Shown one piece after another: positions 17,727 to 25,243 of a DNA stretch of 64,000 nucleotides. Under the pieces are notes generated by a model that saw nothing but the letters and a program-made list of their open reading frames with translations, searched no databases and was not told the DNA's origin. The stretch spans positions 1,612,001-1,676,000 of the forward strand of contig NZ_SDHZ01000001.1 in assembly GCF_004118675.1 (NCBI RefSeq), in the 5' to 3' direction. How positions within the stretch are numbered: the stretch's first letter is position 1; each line of letters begins with the position of its first letter. This stretch comes from Filimonas effusa (GTDB lineage Bacteria; Bacteroidota; Bacteroidia; Chitinophagales; Chitinophagaceae). Made by a program: the position numbers and the translations under genes.

Positions 17727-18179
17727 CTATGCATTTATCACAAAACTGGATTTAGGAGGATAGTACATCATCTTTTTCCAGTTAACGGAGAATATCTTTT
17801 CCAGAACATCTTTCAGTTCTACCAGGGAATGAGGCTTAATGGCATAAAGATTAGAGCCTTCACGGTAGCAGAACTCTATACTTTGCAGGTCTTCGAGAGA
17901 AGAGTACACGATAATGGGCATGGAATCATATTTCCTGTTTGCTCTTATCTCTCTCAGGCAATCCTTGCCATTTTTGCAAGGCAGCAGGAGGTCGAGGAAA
18001 AGCATATCAGGATGTTCTTCATCTTTTTCGAGCAGCTTGAACAATATGTCACCATTCTCTGCCCTGGTTAAAACCACTTTCACAGATAACTCGTTTACAG
18101 CCAGAGAAAAAAACATGTAATCATCATCGTCATCCTCAGCCATTAACACGTGTGTCGATTCGTAAGTAGATATAGCCAT
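17727..18179 (-). CDS. Single-domain response regulator, Rcp1-like
   Basis: 150 residues from ATG 18179 (MAISTYESTHVLMAEDDDDD). Acidic cluster AEDDDDDYMFF, phospho-acceptor Asp in MLFLDLLLPCKNGK, Thr/Ser position in IVYSS and the Lys in YAIKPHS are all present. It has a full receiver and no output domain, in the style of Rcp1/phytochrome partner regulators that are common in Bacteroidota. It diverges from a pseudo-receiver gene whose start is 150 bases away. Confidence 0.88.
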   Translation of the reverse strand: MAISTYESTHVLMAEDDDDDYMFFSLAVNELSVKVVLTRAENGDILFKLLEKDEEHPDMLFLDLLLPCKNGKDCLREIRANRKYDSMPIIVYSSLEDLQSIEFCYREGSNLYAIKPHSLVELKDVLEKIFSVNWKKMMYYPPKSSFVINA

Positions 18180-18329
18180 AAAATAATTTGCGCTAACAAA
18201 TATCAAAATAAAGGAATTCTAAAGGAAGCTGTTAAAAAAACTGGTCCATATCCCCTTTTTTTATCCAAAATCAAAAACATAAGCATACTTACGTATAAAA
18301 TAGCTATTCTTGCGCATTACGTCTCCCCC

Positions 18330-18638
18330 ATGCTACTTACAACGTCGAAATATATTATCATAGTTTGCGATGACGAGGAATTATGCCGCCAACTTGATCA
18401 ATCGTTAAAGGAACAACCGCCTGTAGCGCGCACTGCTATAGTAAATACATTGGAACAACTGCATGAACTGATAGCACAGGAACTACCGGATACCATCCTG
18501 CTTTACCTGGTACAGCCCGAATGTGCACCGGCACAATGGATCAGGAAGATCCGAAATGAAAAGGCAATGGATAACATCCCCCTTCTTTCTTATAGTGGCG
18601 AGCCCGATGCACCTGATTTAAGGGAACTGCTTAGCTAA
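18330..18638 (+). CDS. Pseudo-receiver domain protein
   Basis: 102 residues from ATG 18330. The receiver-like pattern is a first strand with acidic cluster (YIIIVCDDEELCRQL), a third strand DTILLYLVQPE, a strand IPLLSYSG, and a truncated end. The position that should be phospho-Asp reads Tyr59 (LLYLVQP where LLDLxxP is expected), and no terminal Lys is present, so it should not be phosphorylated in the normal way. It is placed divergently from a normal receiver gene. Its last 8 bases overlap the convergent GNAT gene. The family call is moderately sure. Confidence 0.65.
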   Translation: MLLTTSKYIIIVCDDEELCRQLDQSLKEQPPVARTAIVNTLEQLHELIAQELPDTILLYLVQPECAPAQWIRKIRNEKAMDNIPLLSYSGEPDAPDLRELLS

Positions 18639-19068
18639 TCGACTTCAGCACCATTTTGAAATGCTGCAAACCCGCCTCCACAAAAATATCCCCCTCCTTT
18701 TGAAAGCCATTGCGTTCGTATAACGAAACAGCAGCAAGCTGCGCATGCAGGTACACAGGAAGACCATATTGCTGCAGATCGTTCAATACTGCTTTTACCA
18801 GCGCATCACCTACTCCCCTGTTCCTGAAGGAAGGCAACACAGCAAAGCGTTCCAGCTTATACCCTTTCCCGGTTTGCCGGTAACGTGCGGCCCCTGCAGG
18901 TATGCCATCTATCATAGCAACAAAATGTACCGACTGTTCATTTCCCTCCTGTTCCAATGAAGAAGCATGCCCTTGTCCTGCAACAAATACTTCGTGCCGC
19001 ACACCAAATGCCGCCTGAAGATCCAGTTCAGCTATCGCCTTTCTTACTACAATATGGTTACTACTCAT
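18631..19068 (-). CDS. GNAT-family N-acetyltransferase
   Basis: 145 residues from ATG 19068 (MSSNHIVVRKAIAEL). Acetyl-CoA binding motif A is visible as LERFAVLPSFRNRGVGDALVKA (R/Q-x-x-G-x-G/A as RNRGVG), with motif B LYERNGFQKEG near the C-terminus. It resembles the ElaA/YjcF-type group. Substrate unknown. It lies upstream of nothing on its own strand within 8 bases but overlaps the convergent pseudo-receiver gene. Confidence 0.88.
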   Translation of the reverse strand: MSSNHIVVRKAIAELDLQAAFGVRHEVFVAGQGHASSLEQEGNEQSVHFVAMIDGIPAGAARYRQTGKGYKLERFAVLPSFRNRGVGDALVKAVLNDLQQYGLPVYLHAQLAAVSLYERNGFQKEGDIFVEAGLQHFKMVLKSIS

Positions 19069-19098
19069 ATAGCAAATGTACAAGTGTTTTATGGCTGT

Positions 19099-19126
19099 AA
19101 AAAAGAAGGCTGCATTAGAGCAGCCT
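19099..19126 (-). terminator. Terminator overlapping the prfH stop
   Basis: AGGCTGC-loop-GCAGCCT with a T-rich run on the minus strand. The stem includes the last codons of prfH, so transcription of the rtcB-prfH unit should end here. Confidence 0.7.
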
Positions 19127-19735
19127 CTCCTTTATTGTTTTTACGGGATTACCCCTTTCGAGCTCGTTATGACATTGCCATTGTTCCTGTTGCTGTGCAG
19201 TAAGCTGCTCTGCCTGCCAGGCCATTACTTTCAACTTTAACCGTTCCAGGCAGTTTTTCTTATTCTGCAACTGTGAGCGGCTATCCATAGCCAACACTTG
19301 TATACCTGAAGGAATATGTATTCCGCGTACAGCGGTTTCTACCTTATTCACATTTTGCCCGCCGGGTCCTGAAGCACGGCATGTTTCAAAACGAACCTGC
19401 CTTTCATCCCAGCGAAATTTTTGTTGCACTTCGAAAGCGGCTACACCTACAAACCAGTTCTTACGTTTGTGCATGGTTCTATAAGGACTTTCTGCAATCC
19501 ATTGAACAGATCCCTGCCACTCACGGATCAATGTCTCCAATAAACCATTATCGTGCGCCAGTAAGGTAGCGGATACAAGTGTACCGCGCATGCCGGCTTT
19601 TTTATTCTCCAGCACCTCTATTGGTATGCTCATTTCTTTTGCCTGAATTAATAGCCGCTCCTGTACTTTGGCTACCACTCTGCAACATTCAACGGGTCCG
19701 CGGCCCGATGTTATCTGTATAATATAACTGCCCAT
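19115..19735 (-). CDS. prfH: Peptide chain release factor homologue PrfH
   Basis: 206 residues with the catalytic GGQ motif at 125-127 (ASGPGGQNVNKVETAV), which hydrolyses peptidyl-tRNA in the ribosome. It lacks the codon-reading domain 2 layout of RF1/RF2, as PrfH does. Published work links PrfH with RtcB2: PrfH rescues ribosomes cut in the 16S decoding centre by toxins such as colicin E3, so that RtcB2 can rejoin the RNA. Here it starts 4 bases after rtcB, on the same strand. The terminator overlaps its end. Confidence 0.9.
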   Translation of the reverse strand: MGSYIIQITSGRGPVECCRVVAKVQERLLIQAKEMSIPIEVLENKKAGMRGTLVSATLLAHDNGLLETLIREWQGSVQWIAESPYRTMHKRKNWFVGVAAFEVQQKFRWDERQVRFETCRASGPGGQNVNKVETAVRGIHIPSGIQVLAMDSRSQLQNKKNCLERLKLKVMAWQAEQLTAQQQEQWQCHNELERGNPVKTIKERLL

Positions 19736-19739
19736 TTCA

Positions 19740-21140
19740 TTATTCTTTATTCATTCTTACAATACGTGGCTGAAATCTTCCCTGGATAGAAACCAGTTCC
19801 TGCTGCGCCACCATTACAGCATCTATGTCTTTATAGGCAAAAGGACTTTCTTCAACACTGCCGCCTATAAGTGTTACATCGGCCTGCGCCAGCATCTTTT
19901 TCAGAGCCGAAACCGTTGTGGTTTCCTTTGCTCTCTTGCGGCTCATGGCCCTGCCTGCTCCATGGGCTGCAGAAAATAATGCCTGTGCAACGCCCTTGCC
20001 TGCTACCAGATAAGCAGCAGTGGTCATACTGCCAGGTATAATCCCCAACTCATTATCGTGAGCAGGAGTGGCTCCTTTTCTGTGTATCACCACATTGGAA
20101 CCATCAGGTAATACTTCGTGCCAGGCAAAATTGTGATGGTTCTCCACCTTCGCCAAACACTTCAGTCCAACCGATTTCAAAACATTTTTATGGATCTGGT
20201 CATGACAAGCTTTTGCATAGTCACCTGCCAGCTGCATACTCATCCAGTATTCTATACCGGCTTCACTATTCAAATCAAGCCAGGCCAACTGCTGCGCATG
20301 TCTTGGCAGTTTACAGTTATCCATAGCAATGCGGGTATATTCCTGCGCAATATTAGCGCCCAGGCCACGGCTGCCGGAATGCGACAACAAGGCCATATAT
20401 GTTTTCGCAGGCAATCCCAGCGCATTATCTTCAAACAGCTCTATGGTCCCGAATTCCACAAAATGGTTACCGCTGCCTGAAGAACCCAGCTGCCGTGCAG
20501 CCTTACCATGTAAACGCCGCAACAGCGACGTCGCATGGAAAGATGGATGATCCAACACTTCGTGCTCTTGTCTGAAATCCAGTCCTCCTTCCATTCCAAA
20601 ATGCGTAAACTCTTTCAAAGCCGTCTTCATTTGCCAGGAATGGCTTTTCATAAAGCTTTCACCTTCCTCTAAAATGGAAAGCGCCATACGACACCCGATA
20701 TCTACTCCTACAGCATAAGGGATCACCGCATTCTTTGCAGCAAGCACACCGCCAACGGGTAATCCATAACCTGCATGCGCATCGGGCATCAAAGCCCCCT
20801 GAACACTTACAGGCAGCGACATCGCAACCTCCATCTGTGCCCTTGCCGTTTGTTCTATATTTTTTCCTCCATATACTTTTAGTTGTCCGGCTTCCTGCAG
20901 CAGATCAAAAGATTGAAAGATGCATGCTTCCTCTGCGGTTACAAAGGTGGCTGCAATATCTCCCAATACAGGATCCCCGGTATATTCAGCAGGATGCGCT
21001 TTGATACGTGTTAATAACGCTAATAGTTCTGTCTTACTATGATGTTTGTAATGTTTAGATAGTATGTTTATAACCAGGCTACGGGTGATGTTATTGGTAT
21101 ACCCCAGCCTGCTCAGATCTTTTAATTTAAGATTGTGCAT
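19740..21140 (-). CDS. rtcB: RNA-splicing ligase RtcB-family protein (RtcB2 type by context)
   Basis: 466 residues from ATG 21140 (MHNLKLKDLSRLGYTNN). Joins RNA 2',3'-cyclic phosphate or 3'-phosphate ends to 5'-OH ends with GTP and Mn2+. Visible motifs are VDIGCRMAL (metal Asp and Cys), GSGNHFVEFG, HSGSRGLG, HRKGATPAH and the guanylylated His in SAAHGAGRAMSRKRA. It is coupled to prfH with a 4-base gap, the arrangement of the RtcB2-PrfH RNA-repair operon. No rtcA or rtcR is adjacent. Confidence 0.95.
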   Translation of the reverse strand: MHNLKLKDLSRLGYTNNITRSLVINILSKHYKHHSKTELLALLTRIKAHPAEYTGDPVLGDIAATFVTAEEACIFQSFDLLQEAGQLKVYGGKNIEQTARAQMEVAMSLPVSVQGALMPDAHAGYGLPVGGVLAAKNAVIPYAVGVDIGCRMALSILEEGESFMKSHSWQMKTALKEFTHFGMEGGLDFRQEHEVLDHPSFHATSLLRRLHGKAARQLGSSGSGNHFVEFGTIELFEDNALGLPAKTYMALLSHSGSRGLGANIAQEYTRIAMDNCKLPRHAQQLAWLDLNSEAGIEYWMSMQLAGDYAKACHDQIHKNVLKSVGLKCLAKVENHHNFAWHEVLPDGSNVVIHRKGATPAHDNELGIIPGSMTTAAYLVAGKGVAQALFSAAHGAGRAMSRKRAKETTTVSALKKMLAQADVTLIGGSVEESPFAYKDIDAVMVAQQELVSIQGRFQPRIVRMNKE

Positions 21141-21224
21141 ATACGTACAGTTCCGATACCTGCCATACATTATGTATACAGGCATATGATCAATAAATGA
21201 TTAACATGCTACCAGGAGATAACA

Positions 21225-21294
21225 AGGGCAGACAAACTGCTTAACAGTATATAGTTCTTATAAAAAGAAAAGAAGTCTGCCCTGCGTCAGGCAG
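21225..21294 (-). terminator. pflA terminator and 9-bp inverted repeat upstream of rtcB
   Basis: CTGCC(8)GGCAG at 21277-21294 with a T-rich run on the minus strand could end pflA transcription. In addition AGGGCAGAC (21225-21233) is exactly repeated inverted at 21275-21283, 41 bases apart, in the rtcB upstream region. Both readings are weak. Confidence 0.4.
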
Positions 21295-21392
21295 CCACAA
21301 AAGGGGATGATATGGAGAGTCGTTCAGTCATGGTATTGTGTATTTAAAAGGTTACACAATATTGTTTATGACAGCAAAGGTATAGTATTCTT

Positions 21393-22175
21393 CTATTTCA
21401 ATATTACATTGTCGAAATATTTATTGAAAATAGCAAGCGTTCTTTGCCTTACTTCATCAGAAGGAGAAGAAAGTTCTTTAAGTGGATAGTCCATTTTAAG
21501 CAACTCCCATTTATGAGCGCCTAACTGGTGGAAAGGAATGATCTCCACACGCTGAACTGTTTTATAATCTGCAAAATGACGACCCCATTCTTCAACATAC
21601 TCGGGTTGATCAGTCCAGCCCGGAACCAGTACATAACGAAGCCACATAGGTTTACCGGTAGATTCGCGGTAAGCCGCCAGTCCAAGTGTATTTTTATTGG
21701 TAAGGCCTGTTAGCTTATGATGCCATTCGTCATTGATATGCTTTACATCGAGCAGCAGTATATCGGTATGTTCAAGAAGTTCATGAGCGCCGGCATCATT
21801 AAGCCGGCCATTGGTGTCGAGACAGGTATTGATGCCTTCTGCATGTAAGGCCTTAAAAAAGGTGGTGAGTTTACTGCGTTGCAGTAAAGGCTCACCACCG
21901 GACACTGTAACACCACCTTCTTCATCAAAATAATTCTTTTGCCTTTTCGCCCTCTTTACAAGTTCATCTATTTCAACCATCGTTCCTGCCTTCACATCAA
22001 GCGAGTCGGGGTTTTGACAGTAAACACAACGAAACTGGCATCCCTGTACAAACACTACCATCCTTACACCCGGGCCATCATGAGTACCAAATGTTTCAAG
22101 AGAATGAATTCTCAGATGACCGGGGTCATCTATATTCAATTTGGCTGCTTCAATATCTTGTAGTGGAAAGTACAT
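21393..22175 (-). CDS. pflA: Pyruvate formate-lyase activating enzyme (radical SAM)
   Basis: 260 residues with the radical-SAM cluster motif Cys46-x3-Cys50-x2-Cys53 (GCQFRCVYCQNPDS) and the Gly-rich SAM motif VSGGEPLLQ. It would install the glycyl radical on pyruvate formate-lyase using S-adenosylmethionine and an iron-sulfur cluster, under low oxygen. The N-terminus HSLETFGTHDGPGVR is characteristic of PflA. No pflB is next to it: the neighbours are an AEC permease upstream and rtcB downstream, so its partner must lie elsewhere. Confidence 0.93.
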   Translation of the reverse strand: MYFPLQDIEAAKLNIDDPGHLRIHSLETFGTHDGPGVRMVVFVQGCQFRCVYCQNPDSLDVKAGTMVEIDELVKRAKRQKNYFDEEGGVTVSGGEPLLQRSKLTTFFKALHAEGINTCLDTNGRLNDAGAHELLEHTDILLLDVKHINDEWHHKLTGLTNKNTLGLAAYRESTGKPMWLRYVLVPGWTDQPEYVEEWGRHFADYKTVQRVEIIPFHQLGAHKWELLKMDYPLKELSSPSDEVRQRTLAIFNKYFDNVILK

Positions 22176-22293
22176 GTATGCCTGTTTAAGCTCCTAAATA
22201 ATCTATTGATAATGAGACAAAATTAATGGGAAACTGCGCTCTTACCTATGACGATGATCATAACTTATAATGATTTCAAACGGGGAGCATTCC

Positions 22294-23202
22294 TTAAAAG
22301 ATGATTTCCATGATCTTAAACCAGGCTGCAGTAGTAAAAAATCCAAGTATGATGCTGATACCAATGATGAGGTTGGTGATCCTCGTATTCAGTTTAAATT
22401 GTTCAGCGATGATGCTGGATGTGATAAGTGTGGGCATAGCAGCTTCAAAAACACTTATTTTGGCAGCATGGCCGGTTTTGCCCGCCAGCAATGCCAGCCC
22501 TATCACCAATGCAGGAGCTATGAGCAGTTTATATACCTGTGTTACCATTACCTGCGAGATCTCCCTTTTCCAGCCATTGAACTTCAGTTGCAACCCAACG
22601 GAAAACAATGCCAGCGGAGCCACAGTTGCCGCCAATTTGTCAAAAAAAGGCTCAGCAGGTGAAATATCTATTACTGCCGATAGTAACAGCGCCAGCAAGG
22701 CACCAACAAAAGGCGGAAATGAAAATAACCTCTTTGCAACCAGCTTCGCAGAAACAGTAGCATGCTCCCCTCCTCCTTTCACCGCCCAGATAATACCAAA
22801 AGTTGAAAGCAGCAGGAACATGGCCTGGTCGCAGATAATGCCTATACTAATATACTGTTCGCCGTAATAGGCAGCAATAAGCGGGAATCCTATAAACGAA
22901 GTATTACTGAAGCCGCTTGCAAGAATCAGCGTGCTGCGCGTGCGTTTCGAATAACCCTTTATACGGCAGTAGACGGAAATGAATAACCATCCTGCAGCCA
23001 TCACCACCAAAGAACCAATAGCCGGCAGGATCATTTCAGACGTCCAGCTTACCCTGGGAATATATTTAAAAGCAACTGCCGGCAATGCGATATATAAGAT
23101 CCAGGTATTAATACCTTTATGTGCCTGCGGATGAATGAGCTTTGCCGATCTGAAGATCATACCCGCAACGATACACACTACGATCATAATAAAGTTAACC
23201 AT
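22294..23202 (-). CDS. AEC-family (auxin efflux carrier type) permease
   Basis: 302 residues, very hydrophobic, with about ten membrane segments in two halves of five, as in the AEC/BASS fold. N-terminal MVNFIMIVVCIVAGMIFRSA and the break motif near the fourth helix (LASGFSNTSFIGFPLIAAYYG) are typical. Family members move organic acids such as malonate or malate, or other anions. The gene starts 68 bases after the end of the AraC-type gene on the same strand and precedes pflA, which would fit fermentation-product transport, but that link is speculative. Confidence 0.88.
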   Translation of the reverse strand: MVNFIMIVVCIVAGMIFRSAKLIHPQAHKGINTWILYIALPAVAFKYIPRVSWTSEMILPAIGSLVVMAAGWLFISVYCRIKGYSKRTRSTLILASGFSNTSFIGFPLIAAYYGEQYISIGIICDQAMFLLLSTFGIIWAVKGGGEHATVSAKLVAKRLFSFPPFVGALLALLLSAVIDISPAEPFFDKLAATVAPLALFSVGLQLKFNGWKREISQVMVTQVYKLLIAPALVIGLALLAGKTGHAAKISVFEAAMPTLITSSIIAEQFKLNTRITNLIIGISIILGFFTTAAWFKIMEIIF

Positions 23203-23270
23203 AGTAATAACAAAGCTACTGGCTCAAAAGCAGCCACCATTGCACTATCCGGAAAGAATATGGTATTTTT

Positions 23271-24131
23271 TTACACCTGCGTTTTAGACCGCCTGAACTC
23301 AACAGGCGTCACATTCATATACTTCCTGAAGAAGCGGTTAAAATAAGCGGGATCCGCAAACCCCAGTTGATAGCTGATCTCCTTAACCGTTAACGCCGAC
23401 GATGCCAGTAAGATCTTACTTTCTGTAAGCAGCCTTTTTTCTACAAGTTCATGCACCGTAAAATCCGATTCTTTTTTAACCATACGGTTCAGATTACGGG
23501 TATCCATATTCAAGGCACTGGCGTAAAACGACACTGGCGTACGGGTAGTAAAATTACTTTCAATCAACAATTCCAGGCGCGACATTAATTGTTTGGCATC
23601 GCTCAGCTGGGCAGCCGAAGCTTCATTTCTTCTATGCCGGCTGGCATGAAGGAACAACAACGAAATAAGATGGGTAAGCGCATAAATATCACCTGCTGCT
23701 GTTGAAAGCTGCAGACGCAGCATTTCAATAACATGATGAAAGAACGAAGCCCCCAGCGCATCTAAATCGGTATAGGGTAAATTTCGCCCCAACCGCATCA
23801 TACCATTACCGGTATCTGCCGTATGAAAACGAAGGTATAACTGGTAAATAGACTCGTCAAAAATGATCATCCATCCCTCACGTTCAAAATCTTTCATTTG
23901 ATGTACCTGGTCGGGATGCACGAAAAATACCCGGTTAGTGAGCATCTGGTATTCGTTCTCATCTATCAGCTGGCTCCCATGTCCCTTCGTGATCCACATG
24001 ATCATATAATGATCATGACGGTGCGAAACCGGGGATAGCTCATGAACATAGCTATTCAGATTAATAAGCTGAACATGGTTATTATCGAGCAAAAGCTGCC
24101 TGGGAATCCTATTTTTCATACCTACAGGCAA
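23271..24131 (-). CDS. AraC-family transcriptional regulator
   Basis: 286 residues: an N-terminal cupin-like sensing domain (about 20-150, HRHDHYMIMWITKGHG and HPDQVHQMKDFE) and a C-terminal double helix-turn-helix (190-285, with YQLGFADPAYFNRFFRKYMNVTPVEFRR). It lies directly upstream of the AEC permease on the same strand, so it may control that gene. The effector is unknown. Confidence 0.92.
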   Translation of the reverse strand: MPVGMKNRIPRQLLLDNNHVQLINLNSYVHELSPVSHRHDHYMIMWITKGHGSQLIDENEYQMLTNRVFFVHPDQVHQMKDFEREGWMIIFDESIYQLYLRFHTADTGNGMMRLGRNLPYTDLDALGASFFHHVIEMLRLQLSTAAGDIYALTHLISLLFLHASRHRRNEASAAQLSDAKQLMSRLELLIESNFTTRTPVSFYASALNMDTRNLNRMVKKESDFTVHELVEKRLLTESKILLASSALTVKEISYQLGFADPAYFNRFFRKYMNVTPVEFRRSKTQV

Positions 24132-24193
24132 ATCTAAGGTTTTAGGCTACATAGCACAGCAACTGACACATGCCGGTGAAGCTATAAAAAATT

Positions 24194-24215
24194 GGGGCTG
24201 AAAGAATTCAGCCCC
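24194..24215 (-). terminator. Orphan terminator-like hairpin
   Basis: Nine-base perfect stem, loop AGAA, followed on the minus strand by CAATTTTTTAT. It looks like an intrinsic terminator but is 260 bases beyond the sigma factor gene. Confidence 0.55.
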
Positions 24216-24420
24216 GCTTAACACTTAAAATACATCATATTTGTTGAAAACTAATCCAGCGTTGATGATCCAAAACTACCGCTACCACATCGGCGTCACT
24301 TGATAATTATTAATAAATACTATGCCTAAATTAACCCTTAGCCATGCATCAGTATCTGATATTTATCATATAATCAAAGCAATACTTATTTAAGTTATAT
24401 CAACACGGCTATAATAAGAA

Positions 24421-24449
24421 CAGGTTGTTTACCCGATGGCAACAACCTG
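24421..24449 (-). terminator. Hairpin after the ECF sigma factor gene
   Basis: CAGGTTGTT pairs with AACAACCTG over an 11-base loop, 28 bases after the stop. The T-run is weak. Confidence 0.5.
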
Positions 24450-24476
24450 CTTTCTTTGTACGCGCCCTATAAGGGA

Positions 24477-25007
24477 TCAGAGGTATTGCTGCAGATAAGT
24501 GCGAACCGACCTGCGCGCCACTTCCAGATGATTTTTCAATGTATGTTTAGCGATCTGTAAAGTATCTGCCGCTTCATTCAAACTAAGATCTTCCTGCTCC
24601 ACCAATTCGTATACCTCCTTTTGCCTGGGCGTAAGGCGGTCTATCGCCGTTTGCCACAAATGCCTGCATTCCCTGAATTCTGTATGATCCTGGCATATCC
24701 AGTAAGCATCACCCGGTTCATAAGACGAATGCAATAACGCATCCCTGCGCTGCTTCCTGTACACATCACTCACAACCATGTTCCGCAACAGCTGGTTAAT
24801 ATAAGCTTCCAGGTTTGCCACGTTCTTCAATAATGCCCTTCTTTCCCAAAGCTTCACAAATACTGCCTGGTGTAATTCAGCACAGGTATCCGGATCCGTT
24901 ACCAGCTTCCGCAACCGGTGATGCACATAAGGACTGTACTTCTCATACATGCGATGAAAAGCTTCCCTATTCCCTTCGGCAGCAAGTACAAGCATCTCAC
25001 GGTTCAT
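24477..25007 (-). CDS. ECF-type RNA polymerase sigma factor
   Basis: 176 residues from ATG 25007 (MNREMLVLAAEGNREAF); the open frame runs further upstream but those residues are not sigma-like. Region 2 (AFHRMYEKYSPYVHHRLRK, then AVFVKLWERR) and region 4 (LTPRQKEVYELVEQEDLSLNEAADTL ending IAKHTLKNHLEVAR) are clear. Bacteroidota ECF factors of this kind usually sit next to an anti-sigma factor; none is present here, so its control is unknown. Confidence 0.9.
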   Translation of the reverse strand: MNREMLVLAAEGNREAFHRMYEKYSPYVHHRLRKLVTDPDTCAELHQAVFVKLWERRALLKNVANLEAYINQLLRNMVVSDVYRKQRRDALLHSSYEPGDAYWICQDHTEFRECRHLWQTAIDRLTPRQKEVYELVEQEDLSLNEAADTLQIAKHTLKNHLEVARRSVRTYLQQYL

Positions 25008-25194
25008 AGCAGCGCTGGCATTTAGTAGTTTTATCAGATGAGTATGCAATATCCTACCTGTAGAATATTTTCCAATGGACTTCAATATTTTCCGTAAATT
25101 ATTCGGAACAGAAGCAATAAAATGGTATTTTTTACAGATTCCAGAGTAACATTTCGTCACTGGCAATAAAAAATTTACCCCGGATGTTATAAAA

Positions 25195-25220
25195 CAAAAA
25201 AAGCCGGCAAAATGCCGGCT
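25195..25220 (-). terminator. Intrinsic terminator of the RND efflux operon
   Basis: AGCCGGCA-AAA-TGCCGGCT followed on the minus strand by a run of T. It is 24 bases after the outer-membrane factor gene. Confidence 0.85.
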
Positions 25221-25243
25221 CTTTTATTCTTTTCTCCTCTGCC

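Larger units (their letters stand above)
24132..24476. other. 345-base intergenic region with two hairpins
   Basis: The region between the AraC-type gene and the ECF sigma factor holds GGGGCTGAA-AGAA-TTCAGCCCC (24194-24215, T-rich on the minus strand side) and CAGGTTGTT/AACAACCTG (24421-24449), the latter just after the sigma factor gene and a plausible terminator for it. The first hairpin has no obvious gene to terminate. No convincing gene is seen between them. Confidence 0.6.
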
